A stretch of DNA of 64,000 nt from assembly GCF_000280495.2 (NCBI RefSeq), contig NZ_CP018016.1:744001-808000 (forward strand). The letters are read 5' to 3'. The notes beneath the pieces are model-generated. The model saw only the letters and a list, made by a program, of their open reading frames with translations. It was not told the DNA's origin and ran no database searches. Origin of the DNA: Kosakonia radicincitans DSM 16656 (GTDB lineage: Bacteria; Pseudomonadota; Gammaproteobacteria; Enterobacterales; Enterobacteriaceae). Shown here piece by piece: positions 1 through 10,268 of the stretch. The position numbers were made by a program, and so were the translations under genes. Position 1 is the stretch's first letter. Each line of letters opens with the position of its first letter.

Positions 1-53
1 CAGTATCGATACTGCATCTGTTCGTAGCGATTCGGATTGGCGAAACCGGGCAT
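1..53 (-). CDS. yghZ: YghZ aldo-keto reductase, 5' end only
   Basis: Only the first 17 codons lie in the window. They include the motif RYEQMQYRY, which matches the amino terminus of the E. coli L-glyceraldehyde 3-phosphate reductase YghZ (NADPH-dependent aldo-keto reductase family). The ATG at 53 is preceded by an AGGAGA ribosome-binding site at about 57-63. The gene is divergent from yghX, and yghZ and yghX are also neighbours in E. coli. The catalytic part is outside the window, so the call rests on the amino-terminal motif and gene order. Confidence 0.75.
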   Translation of the reverse strand, partial: MPGFANPNRYEQMQYRY

Positions 54-217
54 GATGTCTCCTTTCTTATCTGGCTTTTATATGAAAATCGAAACAGCGT
101 TTTTATCTTACGTCCGTTTTCTGCTTATCAAAAGGTTATGGTTATATCTGCGCATTTTTTGGGCAAGAACCGTAACGCTATGCTTTGCTTAGAATGGCTA
201 AATGGAGGAGACAGAGA

Positions 218-1105
218 ATGACGCGTTTGACAGCGAAAGATTTCCCGCAAGAGTTGCTCGACTACTATGATTACTACGCGCACGGCAAGATCAACAAGCG
301 CGAGTTTTTACAGATAGCTGGCAAATACACGGTCGGCGGCATGACCGCGCTGGCGTTGTTCAACCTGCTAAAGCCCAACTACGCGCTGGCAACGCAGGTC
401 GAATTTACCGATCCGGATATTCGCCCCGAGTACATTACCTATCCCTCGTCCAACGGTCACGGTGAGGTTCGCGGTTATCTGGTTAAACCGACAAAAGCGA
501 CGGGTAAAGTGCCAGCCGTAGTGGTGGTACATGAAAATCGCGGGCTGAATCCGTATATCGAAGATGTTGCCCGCCGCGTTGCCAAAGCCGGTTACATCGC
601 GCTGGCTCCGGATGGTTTAAGCTCCGTTGGCGGCTATCCCGGCAATGATGATGAAGGACGCGAGCTGCAACAAAAAGTCGATCCTACAAAACTGATGAAT
701 GACTTCTTTGCCGCCATTGAGTTTCTGCAAAAGCATCCGGATGCCACTGGCAAAGTAGGCATCACCGGCTTTTGTTATGGCGGCGGCGTTGCTAACGCAG
801 CGGCGGTTGCTTACCCGGAGCTGGCCTGTGCGGTGCCGTTTTATGGCCGCCAGCCGCCAGTCGACGGGGTGGCAAAAATCAAGGCGCCGTTACTGCTCCA
901 CTACGCTGCGCTGGACAAAAACATTAACGAAGGCTGGCCTGCCTATGAACAGGCGCTGAAGGCCAACCACAAGGTGTTTGAAGCTTACATCTACCCGGCC
1001 GTTAACCACGGTTTTCATAACGATTCAACGCCGCGCTACGATCGTGCGGCGGCGGAACTGGCCTGGCAACGAACCCTTGGATGGTTTGAAAAATATCTGC
1101 ATTGA
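218..1105 (+). CDS. yghX: Dienelactone hydrolase family protein YghX
   Basis: An alpha/beta hydrolase of the dienelactone hydrolase family, 295 residues. The Cys-Asp-His triad expected for the family is visible: Cys186 in GFCYGG, Asp233 in ALDKN and His264 in NHGFH. The ATG at 218 is preferred to one at 185 because GGAGGAG lies at 204-210. Residues about 25-55 (NKREFLQIAGK followed by a hydrophobic stretch ending ALA) look like a Tat signal in which the first arginine of the pair is lysine, so export is possible but unproven. The physiological substrate is unknown. Gene order next to yghZ and near hyb follows E. coli; the reading frame is intact. Confidence 0.88.
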   Translation: MTRLTAKDFPQELLDYYDYYAHGKINKREFLQIAGKYTVGGMTALALFNLLKPNYALATQVEFTDPDIRPEYITYPSSNGHGEVRGYLVKPTKATGKVPAVVVVHENRGLNPYIEDVARRVAKAGYIALAPDGLSSVGGYPGNDDEGRELQQKVDPTKLMNDFFAAIEFLQKHPDATGKVGITGFCYGGGVANAAAVAYPELACAVPFYGRQPPVDGVAKIKAPLLLHYAALDKNINEGWPAYEQALKANHKVFEAYIYPAVNHGFHNDSTPRYDRAAAELAWQRTLGWFEKYLH

Positions 1106-2092
1106 GTGGATCGTTCCTGAAAAAATAGCAGGGAATCTCCATTGGCTGAATGTATCGTTAATCGGTAATTATTGATTTATAACTTTATAAGATGGATTTA
1201 TTGTCGATTTTTATGCTGTTAAGTGGCGAATGACACATTCTGTAAAGATAATGGCGCATTTTTATTATCCGGTTTGCAAGTAAAACTGCGCTATTAATTT
1301 ACGTTAGGTGCTCTCGTTCTTCTGCGAAAATTCCTGGATAAATGTCTGCGAAAAATCTTTCGGGCGAAATGCCAGTGAGCGATCGGAAATAGCACGGATG
1401 CCGCGCTGAATATAAATATTTCTTCTCGCTGCGGCTGAAACCGGGCGTATGATAGCGTTCGTAAGTTCACTGCTGTATCGCTTCAGGCCTGTATTCATGC
1501 GGCTTACGGCGATGTTTCCGCGTCAGTAAGTGTGTAAAAACATCACAATGGTCAGAATGATAAATAATTAGTTAACCATACTTAAAATAAATTTTAATAC
1601 TCCTTAATCATCATTTTTATTTGTTGTAAAAAACCTTTTTCCATTATTAATGGCATTATTTTCCTGCGTTTTTTTATTCATTTTTTAACTTTTTAAAAAT
1701 TCTTATTTTAACTTTCGGTAACATTTTAATTTTTCTTTTTTTATATATAAACGAGGGAATTCTCTTTTCCGTCTTATTAATTAAAGATTTTTAAATCATT
1801 ACCTAAAGAAATAATTAGCTGATTAATTTTTATTTTCATTTTGTTAAAAAACAATAGGTTATGTTTATTTATTGTAAATAAATGCCGTGGTGATGACAAC
1901 GATTAATAACCCAATGATGAGACGGAATAAGATTCTGTACGGCCCCGATGCAGGCTGACGAAAAAAGAGAAGGGTGAAATTTTTTTTATCATTTTTTTCA
2001 CTTTTACCATGCAGAATTTTCTTGTCCATGCCGATAACGGAGATAACTCTCGCCCGCAGGCGAGAATGTACCTTCACCGCAAGGATAATATT
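1106..2092. other. Long AT-rich intergenic region
   Basis: Nearly 1 kb lies between yghX and the chemoreceptor gene. From about 1540 to 1880 it is very AT-rich with many T and A runs. No convincing gene, terminator or repeat was identified. A possible short membrane-protein ORF on the minus strand lies at 1865-2029. The 3' part must hold the promoter of the chemoreceptor gene, but no clear -35/-10 pair or flagellar sigma-28 promoter was resolved by eye. Confidence 0.5.
1865..2029 (-). CDS. Possible short membrane protein (speculative)
   Basis: This 54-codon frame starts MDKKILHGK and ends with about 24 mostly hydrophobic residues (containing [14 protein letters not shown]) before a short basic tail, as in single-pass small membrane proteins. 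Its DNA is less AT-rich than the flanking region. No Shine-Dalgarno sequence precedes the ATG, the frame overlaps the leader of the next gene on the other strand, and no family was recognised. It could be a chance ORF. Confidence 0.2.
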   Translation of the reverse strand: MDKKILHGKSEKNDKKNFTLLFFRQPASGPYRILFRLIIGLLIVVITTAFIYNK

Positions 2093-3742
2093 ATGAGTAT
2101 GCTTCGTAACTTTACTATACGAGCCGTTATGCTGGCGATCCTCGGGATCTTCGGTCTGCTGTGGTCAGGCGTTGGTTTGTATAGCGTTTTTTCTCTGTCA
2201 AAAGTGGCCGACGGTAATGAGGTAGATCGCCAGTTAGTGTCACAGATGACTCTGCTTAGCCAGGGCAATGATCAGTACTTTCGGTTTGTGACTCGTCTCA
2301 GTCGCGTGATGGAAGCCAAAGCTGCGGGTGGCTCGCCGGATATGGCGCCGGTTCAACAGGCGCTGGACAATATGACCCGTTATCTGGCGGCGTTTAAAGC
2401 GATTTCACCAGGGCCGATAGATGCGAAAATCTCTGAACAAGTGATCAGTAACTGGCAGGCGCTGCTGGAGCAGGGGATCACGCCGCAATTTCAACTGGCG
2501 CAGCAGGGAACATCTGACGCTTATCGCCAGCAAGCGAATAATGTTACGCCGGGTTTAAGCCGCAGCTTTGGTTCAGCGACGGAAAACTTTAATAAAGCCG
2601 CGGGTGAGATGCTCGATCAGACGCGCGTTGTCGTTGATAGCCAGACGAAAACTACTCGCGTGGCAATTATTTCAGCGATGGTGATTGGCCTGTTGATCCT
2701 GCTCTTTACCGATCGCTATCTGGTCAACATGCTGGTGCGCCCGCTGGATCGTATCCGCGCGCATTTCACGGTGATGGCGCAGGGCGATCTCAGCCAGCCG
2801 CTGGAAGATTTTGGTCGTAACTGCGTCGGCAAAGTCGTGCCGCTGTTGCTGGCAATGCAGGATAGCCTGCGTGAAGCGGTTAGCAGTATCCGCAACGGTA
2901 GCGAAAATATCTGGCGCGGGGCGAGCGAGATCTCTTCCGGCAATAATGATCTCTCTTCCCGTACCGAAGAACAGGCCGCCGCGCTGGAGCAGACGGCAGC
3001 CAGCATGGAAGAACTGACTTCAACGGTCAAACTGAATGCGGATAACGCCAGTCAGGCCAGCCAACTGGCGGAAGTGGCGTCAGCCACCGCCAGTAAAGGC
3101 GGCGCGCTGGTTAAAGACGTTATCAGCACGATGGACGGTATTTCCGGTAGCTCGAAGAAAATTGCTGAGATCACCACTGTCATTAACAGCATTGCCTTCC
3201 AGACGAACATTCTGGCGCTGAACGCTGCGGTTGAAGCGGCGCGGGCAGGTGAGCAAGGGCGTGGCTTTGCCGTCGTCGCCGGGGAAGTCCGTAATCTTGC
3301 CAGCCGCAGTGCGGGCGCGGCGAAAGAGATCGAAACGCTGATCGCCGATTCAGTCAGCCGCGTCGAGAAAGGGGCGCAACTGGTTAATGACACCGGCACC
3401 ACCATGGAAAGTATCCTTAAGGCCGTGACCGAAGTGACCACCATTATGAAAGAAATTGCCTCGGCCTCTGCAGAGCAGAGTAAAGGTATCTCTCAGGTGG
3501 GCGTCGCGATCAGCCAGATGGATAGCGTCACGCAGCAGAACGCCTCGCTGGTGGAGCAGATCTCTGCGGCAGCGGCGGCGCTGGAGCGCCAGACAGAAGA
3601 GCTGCAACGTTCTGTTCAGAAGTTCCGTCTTTCCAGTAACGAGCAGCATAACCCTGCGACGACAGCGCTGGTAAAACCGGATTTGTCGCGCAAAACTACT
3701 TCTAAATCTGCCGCATCGTCGGATGAATGGGTGGCGTTTTAA
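2093..3742 (+). CDS. Methyl-accepting chemotaxis protein with CheR pentapeptide
   Basis: A 549-residue transmembrane chemoreceptor. It has membrane segment 1 at about residues 11-35, a periplasmic sensor region of about 150 residues, membrane segment 2 at about 188-207, a HAMP domain, and a cytoplasmic signalling domain. The conserved hairpin tip [18 protein letters not shown] is near residue 370. The protein ends EWVAF, which fits the xWxxF tether for CheR/CheB found on high-abundance receptors such as Tar and Tsr. The ATG at 2093 follows AAGGATA at 2081; an upstream in-frame start at 2009 lacks a ribosome-binding site. The ligand cannot be told from sequence. Confidence 0.9.
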   Translation: MSMLRNFTIRAVMLAILGIFGLLWSGVGLYSVFSLSKVADGNEVDRQLVSQMTLLSQGNDQYFRFVTRLSRVMEAKAAGGSPDMAPVQQALDNMTRYLAAFKAISPGPIDAKISEQVISNWQALLEQGITPQFQLAQQGTSDAYRQQANNVTPGLSRSFGSATENFNKAAGEMLDQTRVVVDSQTKTTRVAIISAMVIGLLILLFTDRYLVNMLVRPLDRIRAHFTVMAQGDLSQPLEDFGRNCVGKVVPLLLAMQDSLREAVSSIRNGSENIWRGASEISSGNNDLSSRTEEQAAALEQTAASMEELTSTVKLNADNASQASQLAEVASATASKGGALVKDVISTMDGISGSSKKIAEITTVINSIAFQTNILALNAAVEAARAGEQGRGFAVVAGEVRNLASRSAGAAKEIETLIADSVSRVEKGAQLVNDTGTTMESILKAVTEVTTIMKEIASASAEQSKGISQVGVAISQMDSVTQQNASLVEQISAAAAALERQTEELQRSVQKFRLSSNEQHNPATTALVKPDLSRKTTSKSAASSDEWVAF

Positions 3743-3749
3743 TCAGCGC

Positions 3750-3811
3750 TATCACCCCCGCAACAGATCGTTATATAATTTTTTATATAGCGATTGGGGG
3801 TGATAACGATG
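3750..3811 (+). promoter_or_regulatory. Long hairpin pairing with the yghW ribosome-binding site
   Basis: TATCACCCCC at 3750-3759 is the exact complement of GGGGGTGATA at 3796-3805. Inside this, 3767-3778 pairs with 3783-3794 over 12 positions with one G-T wobble, closing on a TTTT loop. The 3' arm contains the GGGGGTG that serves as the ribosome-binding site of yghW (ATG at 3809). The structure begins 8 bases after the chemoreceptor stop codon. It could repress yghW translation or slow read-through; there is no terminator U-tract after it. Confidence 0.75.
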
Positions 3812-4096
3812 GAAAACCATTTTGGTAAAGGTTTAATGGCCGGGCTGAATGCAGCGCAGGCGGATAGCGCCAGCAATGTGGCGCATTTCTGCCCGGACTA
3901 TAAGCGGGGTTTTGTCCTTGGGTTTTCGCACCGCATGTTTGAAAAGACAGGCGATCGACAGCTCAGCGCGTGGGAAGCAGGTATTCTCACTCGCCGCTAC
4001 GGGCTGGATAAAGAGATGGTGATGGACTTCTTTCGCGAGAGTCACTCAAGCATAGTGCTCCGATTTTTTATAGCGGGATACCGCCTCGAAACATAA
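3809..4096 (+). CDS. yghW: YghW, DUF2623 family protein
   Basis: This 95-residue protein closely resembles E. coli YghW in length and sequence: [11 protein letters not shown] near the start, then [28 protein letters not shown], and AGYRLE at the end. The function of the DUF2623 family is unknown. The ATG at 3809 follows a strong GGGGGTG at 3796-3802, which also forms one arm of a hairpin. As in E. coli, it lies just upstream of hybO, but a terminator at about 4132-4170 separates them, so it is probably a separate transcript. No membrane segment or signal peptide is visible. Confidence 0.9.
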   Translation: MENHFGKGLMAGLNAAQADSASNVAHFCPDYKRGFVLGFSHRMFEKTGDRQLSAWEAGILTRRYGLDKEMVMDFFRESHSSIVLRFFIAGYRLET

Positions 4097-4131
4097 CAAT
4101 ACGCTTCGCTCAATATGTAGTTCTCTTTTAT

Positions 4132-4170
4132 GAAGGTCACTTTTGTCGAGGGTGACTTTCATTTTTTTTT
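4132..4170 (+). terminator. Rho-independent terminator after yghW
   Basis: GAAGGTCAC and GTGACTTTC pair with one wobble around an 11-base loop and are followed by A and a run of T. It lies 35 bases after the yghW stop and ahead of the hyb promoter region. Confidence 0.8.
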
Positions 4171-4338
4171 GTTCATTTGTGCCCTAATACCCCTACGCTG
4201 AGTCCGTGTACTGTAATCCCCGTCTCATTTTTGCATAATGCCCCTGATTTTTATGTGCTTAATTGTCGGAGCGATCGCAGCACTCTTCTTCCTGTTGGAT
4301 GGAGAATATTCTTAGTTCGGGCTGAGGAATAAAAATAA

Positions 4339-5457
4339 ATGGCAGGAGATAATTTACATTTAGCATCCCAGGGTGTGAGTCGTCGTGATTTTATGAAGCT
4401 GTGTGCCGCGCTGGCGGCCACGATGGGACTGAGCGGAAAAGCGGCAGCAGAGATGGCAGAAGCCATCAGCCATCCGCAACGTCCTCCGGTTGTCTGGATT
4501 GGTGCGCAGGAGTGCACCGGATGTACCGAATCGTTGCTTCGCGCCACTCATCCCACCGTTGAAAACCTTGTGCTGGAAACCATTTCGCTGGAGTACCACG
4601 AAGTGCTTTCCGCCGCGTTCGGGCATCAGGCCGAAGAGAACAAACACCATGCGCTGGAGCAGTATAAAGGCCAGTACGTGCTGGTGGTTGACGGCTCTAT
4701 TCCGATGAAAGACGGCGGCATTTACTGCATGGTGGCCGGCGAGCCTATTGTTGACCATATTCGTAAGGCGGCAGAAAACGCAGCCGCTATTATTGCGATC
4801 GGTTCCTGCGCCGCCTGGGGTGGTGTGGCGGCGGCAGGTGTGAATCCTACCGGCGCGGTCAGTTTGCAGGCGGTGCTGCCGGGGAAAACGGTGATTAATA
4901 TTCCTGGCTGTCCGCCGAACCCACAGAATTTCCTTGCTACCGTGGCGCATCTCATCACCTTTGGCAAACCTCCGGCGCTGGACAGCAAAAACCGGCCCGC
5001 GTTTGCTTATGGGCGCTTGATCCATGAACACTGCGAACGCCGTCCGCACTTCGATGCCGGGCGTTTTGCGAAAGAGTTCGGCGATGCCGGGCACCGGCAG
5101 GGCTGGTGTCTTTATCACCTCGGCTGTAAAGGACCGGAAACCTGGGGCAACTGCTCGACGTTACAGTTCTGCGATGTCGGCGGCGCATGGCCAGTTGCTA
5201 TTGGTCACCCTTGTTACGGCTGTAATGAAGAAGGCGTTGGCTTTCATAAAGGCATCTCTCAGCTTGCTCATGTCGAAAATCCAACACCGCGCGCTGAAAA
5301 ACCTGACGTGCAACTGAAAGAGGGCGGCACGGTGTCAGCAACGGCCGTCGGTCTGCTGGGTGGCGTAGTCGGTCTGGTGGCGGGCGTTGGCGTGATGACG
5401 GTGCGCGAGCTGGGACGGCAACAGAAGAAAAACGACGCTGATTCGCAGGGAGAATAG
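4339..5457 (+). CDS. hybO: Hydrogenase-2 small subunit HybO
   Basis: Small, iron-sulfur subunit of the respiratory [NiFe] hydrogenase-2, which couples periplasmic H2 oxidation to quinone reduction. It is 372 residues, the E. coli length. A Tat signal SRRDFMK is at residues 14-20, followed by a hydrophobic stretch. The proximal cluster motif ECTGC is at 58-62. Further cluster cysteines follow (for example [24 protein letters not shown]). A carboxy-terminal membrane anchor lies at about 328-355. It is the first gene of an eight-gene operon; GAGGA at 4323 precedes the ATG. All key elements are present. Confidence 0.97.
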   Translation: MAGDNLHLASQGVSRRDFMKLCAALAATMGLSGKAAAEMAEAISHPQRPPVVWIGAQECTGCTESLLRATHPTVENLVLETISLEYHEVLSAAFGHQAEENKHHALEQYKGQYVLVVDGSIPMKDGGIYCMVAGEPIVDHIRKAAENAAAIIAIGSCAAWGGVAAAGVNPTGAVSLQAVLPGKTVINIPGCPPNPQNFLATVAHLITFGKPPALDSKNRPAFAYGRLIHEHCERRPHFDAGRFAKEFGDAGHRQGWCLYHLGCKGPETWGNCSTLQFCDVGGAWPVAIGHPCYGCNEEGVGFHKGISQLAHVENPTPRAEKPDVQLKEGGTVSATAVGLLGGVVGLVAGVGVMTVRELGRQQKKNDADSQGE

Positions 5458-5459
5458 CC

Positions 5460-6437
5460 GTGAACAGACGTGATTTTCTCAAAGTAGCGTCCGGCGGGGC
5501 GCTGCTGGTGGGGGGATCGTCCGCCAGTTTTGCTGCTGCGCAAAACCGGCCGCCGATCCCCGGAGCGCTGGGAATGCTATATGACTCGACGCTCTGTGTC
5601 GGCTGCCAGGCCTGCGTCTCACGCTGCCAGGCGATCAACTCGCCGGTGCCTAATCCGCAGGGTGAACAAACCTGGTCGAACAACGACAAACTCTCTCCGT
5701 ATACCAACAACATTATTCAGGTCTGGCACAGCGGTAACGGGCAAAACAAAGACCAGACCGAAAATGGCTATGCCTACATCAAAAAGCAGTGCATGCACTG
5801 TGTGGATGCCAACTGCGTGTCGGTCTGCCCGGTACAGGCGCTGAAGAAAGACGCTGTCACCGGCATTGTTCATTACAACCCGGATGTCTGTACCGGCTGC
5901 CGCTACTGTATGGTCGCCTGTCCTTTCGACGTGCCGAAATATGATTACGACAACCCGTTCGGCCAGATCCACAAATGCCAGCTCTGCAATCAGAAAGGCG
6001 TCGAACGTCTTGATAAAGGCGAGCTTCCCGGCTGCGTGGAAGTTTGCCCGGCAGGGGCGGTGATTTACGGCACCCGCGAGGAGTTACTGGCCGAAGCCAA
6101 AAAACGCCTCACGCTGAAGCCGGGTTCCGAATATCGCTATCCCCGCCAGACGCTGCATGCCGACGATGTTTACCTTCACGATGTCCCGCACTATTACCCG
6201 CACTTGTACGGCGAGAAAGAGGGCGGCGGCACACAGGTGCTGGTGCTGACAGGCGTGCCTTATACGGATCTTGGTTTACCGGCGCTGGACTCCCTGGCGA
6301 CCGGCGCGCGATCCGAACACGTTCAGCATACGGTGTACAAAGGCATGATGTTGCCGCTGGCGGTGCTGGCAGGTCTGACGGCGCTGGTACGGCGTAATAC
6401 AAAGGCGCACCACGAGGAGGATGACCATGAGTCATGA
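5460..6437 (+). CDS. hybA: Hydrogenase-2 ferredoxin-like subunit HybA
   Basis: Periplasmic [4Fe-4S] ferredoxin-type subunit passing electrons from HybO towards HybB. It is 325 residues with a GTG start at 5460, two bases after the hybO stop. The Tat motif NRRDFLK is at residues 2-8. Four cysteine groups typical of the four-cluster family are visible: [37 protein letters not shown] and CQLCNQ...CVEVCP. A hydrophobic helix near the end ([11 protein letters not shown]) is a likely membrane tether. The end overlaps the hybB start by 11 bases. Confidence 0.96.
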   Translation: MNRRDFLKVASGGALLVGGSSASFAAAQNRPPIPGALGMLYDSTLCVGCQACVSRCQAINSPVPNPQGEQTWSNNDKLSPYTNNIIQVWHSGNGQNKDQTENGYAYIKKQCMHCVDANCVSVCPVQALKKDAVTGIVHYNPDVCTGCRYCMVACPFDVPKYDYDNPFGQIHKCQLCNQKGVERLDKGELPGCVEVCPAGAVIYGTREELLAEAKKRLTLKPGSEYRYPRQTLHADDVYLHDVPHYYPHLYGEKEGGGTQVLVLTGVPYTDLGLPALDSLATGARSEHVQHTVYKGMMLPLAVLAGLTALVRRNTKAHHEEDDHES

Positions 6438-7599
6438 TCCACAAGCCATGGGCGGTAAGCTGCTGAGCAAACCTGTGCTACTGTTCGCCCCGCTGATCGT
6501 GCTGTGCGCGATCTTTATTCTCAAGCGTCTGATCTTCGGCCTTGGATCGGTCTCCGATCTGAACGGCGGTTATCCGTGGGGGATCTGGATCGCCTTCGAC
6601 CTGCTGATCGGCACCGGTTTTGCCTGCGGCGGCTGGGCGCTGGCGTGGGCGGTCTATGTCTTCAACCGCGGCGATTACCATCCGCTGGTACGTCCGGCGC
6701 TGTTGTGCAGCCTGTTCGGTTACTCGCTGGGTGGGTTATCCATCACTATCGATGTTGGCCGTTACTGGAATCTGCCGTATTTCTATATTCCCGGATACTT
6801 CAACGTCAATTCGGTGCTGTTCGAAACGGCAGTCTGTATGACCATCTATATCGGCGTGATGGCGCTGGAATTTGCGCCTGCGCTGCTGGAAAGGCTGGGC
6901 TGGAAGGTCTCGCTGCGCCGTCTAAACAAGGTGATGTTTTTTATCATCGCCCTTGGCGCGCTGCTGCCGACGATGCACCAGTCATCGATGGGATCGCTGA
7001 TGATTGCCGCCGGATACAAAGTCTATCCGCTGTGGCAAAGCTACGAAATGCTGCCGCTCTTCTCACTGCTGACTGCTTTTATTATGGGCTTTTCGATCGT
7101 TATCTTTGAAGGCTCCTTAATGCAGGCCAGCCTGCGCGGCAACGGCCCGGATGAGAAGCGCCTGTTCAATAAACTGATGGGCGTGCTAAGCGTCCTGCTG
7201 GCGCTGTTCCTGCTGCTGCGCGTCGGTGAAATCAGCTGGCGCGGCAAGTGGCATTACGCATTCGCCGGGGATTTTTACAGCCTGATATTCTGGCTGGAAC
7301 TGGCACTGCTGGCTTTCCCGCTGCTGGCACTGCGCGTTTCCCGCTGGCGCAATGATTCCCGCGTTCTGTTCCTGGCCGCGCTCAGCATGCTGTTAGGCTG
7401 CGCGCTGTGGCGACTCTCCTATTCGCTGCTGGCGTTCAATCCCGGCAACGGATACGGCTACTTCCCGACCTGGGAGGAGCTGATGATCTCTATTGGTTTT
7501 GTGGCAATTGAAGTCTGTGCATACATCTTACTCATACGTCTGTTGCCGATTATTCCTCCGTTAAAAACATCTGCGCGACATGAGGCGAGCGAAGCATGA
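6427..7599 (+). CDS. hybB: Hydrogenase-2 membrane subunit HybB
   Basis: Integral membrane subunit of the NrfD/PsrC family that links the hydrogenase to the quinone pool. It has 390 residues, about ten predicted hydrophobic helices and no haem-binding pattern. Of the two nearby ATGs, 6427 is chosen over 6421 because GAGGAGG ends at 6420 and needs spacing. The family motif [11 protein letters not shown] and the run [19 protein letters not shown] closely match E. coli HybB. The stop overlaps the hybC start as ATGA. Confidence 0.96.
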   Translation: MSHDPQAMGGKLLSKPVLLFAPLIVLCAIFILKRLIFGLGSVSDLNGGYPWGIWIAFDLLIGTGFACGGWALAWAVYVFNRGDYHPLVRPALLCSLFGYSLGGLSITIDVGRYWNLPYFYIPGYFNVNSVLFETAVCMTIYIGVMALEFAPALLERLGWKVSLRRLNKVMFFIIALGALLPTMHQSSMGSLMIAAGYKVYPLWQSYEMLPLFSLLTAFIMGFSIVIFEGSLMQASLRGNGPDEKRLFNKLMGVLSVLLALFLLLRVGEISWRGKWHYAFAGDFYSLIFWLELALLAFPLLALRVSRWRNDSRVLFLAALSMLLGCALWRLSYSLLAFNPGNGYGYFPTWEELMISIGFVAIEVCAYILLIRLLPIIPPLKTSARHEASEA

Positions 7600-9299
7600 G
7601 TCAACGTATCACCATCGATCCGGTGACCCGCATTGAGGGTCATTTACGCATTGATTGCGAAATTGAAAACGGCGTTGTATCAAAGGCCTGGTCATCGGGC
7701 ACCATGTGGCGCGGAATGGAAGAGATTGTGAAGGATCGCGATCCGCGCGATGCCTGGATCATCATGCAGCGTATTTGTGGTGTTTGTACCACCATTCACG
7801 CGATCGCCTCGGTGCGGGCAGTAGAAAGTGCGCTGAAGGTTAATGTGCCGCTGAATGCGCAGTACATCCGCAATATCATTCTTGCCGCGCACTCGATCCA
7901 CGATCACATCGTCCACTTCTATCAGCTTTCAGCGCTCGACTGGGTGGATATCACCTCGGCATTGCAGGCCGATCCGGCAAAAGCCGCCGCGCTGCTGAAA
8001 GGGATCTCTGACTGGCCGCTGAACAGCGAAGGCGAGTTCAAAGCGGTGCAGGATAAGATCAAAGCGCTGGTTGCCAGCGGCCAGTTGGGTATTTTTGCCA
8101 ACGGTTACTGGGGACATCCGGCAATGAAGTTACCGCCGGAAGTGAACCTGATAGCCGTCGCACACTACCTGCAGGCGCTGGAGTGCCAGCGCGATGCTAA
8201 CCGCATTGTGGCGCTGCTCGGCGGCAAGTCACCGCATATCCAGAATCTGGCGGTCGGCGGTGTCGCCAACCCGATCAATCTCGACGGTATTGAAGTGCTG
8301 AACCTTGAACGCCTGATGTACCTGAAGTCGTTTATCGATCGCCTCGAAGGCTTTATTGAACAGGTTTATAAAGTCGATACCGCTGTCATTGCTGCGTTCT
8401 ATCCCGAGTGGTTGTCGCTCGGCAAAGGTGCGGTAAATTACCTCAGTACGCCGGAATTCCCCACCGATGCGAAAAATGGCAGCTTCCTGTTCGCTGGCGG
8501 GTACATTGAAAACGCCGATCTCAGCACCTTCCGGGCGATCACCACCGGTGACGATCCCTTTATGGTGAAAGGGATCCAGGAGAGCGCAAAACACGCCTGG
8601 TACAAAGACGAGGCGCCACAGGAGCCGTGGCAGGGCACGACATTACCGCAGTACACCGGTTGGCAGGAAGAGGGCAAATATTCCTGGGTGAAATCGCCTA
8701 CCTTTTACGGCAAAACGGTGGAGGTTGGTCCGCTGGCTAATATGCTCTGCAAACTGGCGGCGAAGCACGAAACCACAGCGACGAAGCTGAATGATATTGT
8801 CGCTATCTACCAGAAACTGACCGGCAAAACGATCGGCGTGGCGCAGCTACATTCAACGCTGGGGCGCATTATTGGCCGCACCGTTCACGCCTGCGAACTG
8901 CACGGCGTGTTGCAAAATCAGTATCAGGCGCTGATCGATAATATCGGCAAAGGCGACATGCAAACCTATGCGAAAACCGACATTCCGCAGAGCGGCGAGT
9001 TTAAAGGCGTCGGCTTTCTGGAAGCGCCGCGCGGCATGCTTTCCCACTGGGTGGTGATCAAAGACGGTAAAATCGCGAACTATCAGGCGGTTGTACCCTC
9101 GACCTGGAATGCCGGGCCGCGCAACTTTAATGATGATGCCGGGCCGTACGAACTGTCGCTGGTGGGCACGCCGGTTGCGGACGTGCAAAAACCGCTGGAA
9201 GTGGTGCGCACCGTGCATTCGTTCGATCCCTGCATGTCCTGCGCAGTGCATGTGCTGGACGCGGATGGCAACGACGTTGTGTCGGTGAAGGTGCTGTGA
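7596..9299 (+). CDS. hybC: Hydrogenase-2 large subunit HybC
   Basis: Catalytic [NiFe] subunit, 567 residues, as in E. coli. Nickel-iron ligands come from RICGVC near residues 59-64 and DPCMSC near 544-549. The sequence continues to His552, after which HybD is expected to remove the last 15 residues once nickel is inserted. There is no signal peptide; export is by hitch-hiking with HybO. The ATG overlaps the hybB stop by four bases and the stop overlaps the hybD ATG by one, so translation is likely coupled. Confidence 0.97.
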   Translation: MSQRITIDPVTRIEGHLRIDCEIENGVVSKAWSSGTMWRGMEEIVKDRDPRDAWIIMQRICGVCTTIHAIASVRAVESALKVNVPLNAQYIRNIILAAHSIHDHIVHFYQLSALDWVDITSALQADPAKAAALLKGISDWPLNSEGEFKAVQDKIKALVASGQLGIFANGYWGHPAMKLPPEVNLIAVAHYLQALECQRDANRIVALLGGKSPHIQNLAVGGVANPINLDGIEVLNLERLMYLKSFIDRLEGFIEQVYKVDTAVIAAFYPEWLSLGKGAVNYLSTPEFPTDAKNGSFLFAGGYIENADLSTFRAITTGDDPFMVKGIQESAKHAWYKDEAPQEPWQGTTLPQYTGWQEEGKYSWVKSPTFYGKTVEVGPLANMLCKLAAKHETTATKLNDIVAIYQKLTGKTIGVAQLHSTLGRIIGRTVHACELHGVLQNQYQALIDNIGKGDMQTYAKTDIPQSGEFKGVGFLEAPRGMLSHWVVIKDGKIANYQAVVPSTWNAGPRNFNDDAGPYELSLVGTPVADVQKPLEVVRTVHSFDPCMSCAVHVLDADGNDVVSVKVL

Positions 9300-9793
9300 T
9301 GTCGATTTTAGTGCTGGGCGTCGGCAACATTTTATTGACCGACGAAGCGATTGGCGTACGGGTTGTGGAGGCGCTGGCGCAGCGCTTCCATCTGCCTGAA
9401 GAGGTTGAAGCGCTGGATGGCGGTACCGCCGGAATGGAATTGCTCGACGCGATGGCTAACCGCGATCACCTGATTATTGCCGACGCGATCGTCAGCCGGA
9501 AAAGCGAGCCTGGAAGGGTCATCATCCTGCGTGATGACGAAGTGCCGACGCTGTTCAGCAATAAAATTTCCCCGCACCAGTTGGGGCTGGCGGACGTACT
9601 GTCGGCACTGCGTTTTACCGGTGAGTTTCCGGCGAAACTGACGCTGATTGGCGTTACGCCAGCCTCGCTGGAGCCGCATATCGGCATGACGCCAATCGTG
9701 GAAGCCAGCCTTGATAGCGCGCTGGCGGCGGTGATTGATGCGTTGGCTGAATCCGGCGTTGTGCTGACGCCACGGGAGACTGCTCATGCATAA
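9299..9793 (+). CDS. hybD: Hydrogenase-2 maturation endopeptidase HybD
   Basis: Nickel-dependent endopeptidase (M52 family) that clips the carboxy-terminal extension of HybC. It is 164 residues with the ATG overlapping the hybC stop as TGATG; a GTG three bases upstream is less likely. The amino terminus ILVLGVGNILLTDEAIG holds the conserved Glu16 metal ligand. Further conserved segments are LDGGTAGMELL, and NKISPHQLGLADVLSAL with another metal-binding histidine. Confidence 0.95.
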   Translation: MSILVLGVGNILLTDEAIGVRVVEALAQRFHLPEEVEALDGGTAGMELLDAMANRDHLIIADAIVSRKSEPGRVIILRDDEVPTLFSNKISPHQLGLADVLSALRFTGEFPAKLTLIGVTPASLEPHIGMTPIVEASLDSALAAVIDALAESGVVLTPRETAHA

Positions 9794-10268
9794 TGATGAA
9801 TTACCAGGATTTGACGTTTCGCCGCACCGCGAAGTGCAGCAGGCTTTTAAGGCGATTGCAGCCCATGAAATGCAGGGGCTGCCGTTTGTGCATCCGCAAA
9901 TGGACGTGTACTCCACACCATTTACTCTGTTTGAAAACCAGTGGCTTGGCTGCGTGTTGACGCCGTGGATGCTGAGCTTGCACATCTATCCCGGCCCGCA
10001 GCAATGCTGGCCGGTGCGGCGCGTTAGCGAGCGGCTGGGGTTGCAACTGCCCTACGGCGAGATGACCTTTTCCGTTGGCGAATTACCGGCGCTGGGGCAG
10101 TACCTGAGTTGCTCCTTGATGTCGCCATTAACGCCCGATCTCAGTCCGCAACAGGGCGTACAACTGGCGGATAACTGCCTGAAGATGGCGCTCTCGCTAC
10201 CAGTAACGGATGCCAGCTTGAGCCGCCGCGCGCTGCTGTTCGGCCAGCGAGGCGCGCAGCATGCATGA
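9786..10268 (+). CDS. hybE: Hydrogenase-2 assembly chaperone HybE
   Basis: Chaperone of the HybE/HupJ family. In E. coli it binds the HybO precursor and helps hold back export until the large subunit is assembled. It is 160 residues, two short of E. coli HybE. Conserved segments are FVHPQMDVYSTPF, GCVLTPWMLSLHIYPGP and the FSVGELPALGQYLSCSLMSPL region. It overlaps hybD by 8 bases and hybF by 8 bases, as expected for a tightly packed maturation operon. Confidence 0.93.
   Translation: MHNDELPGFDVSPHREVQQAFKAIAAHEMQGLPFVHPQMDVYSTPFTLFENQWLGCVLTPWMLSLHIYPGPQQCWPVRRVSERLGLQLPYGEMTFSVGELPALGQYLSCSLMSPLTPDLSPQQGVQLADNCLKMALSLPVTDASLSRRALLFGQRGAQHA

Noticed and set aside
4360..5118. Long antisense ORF inside hybO (252 codons)
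   Set aside because: It is a shadow of the GC-rich hybO frame, with no ribosome-binding site or recognisable domain.
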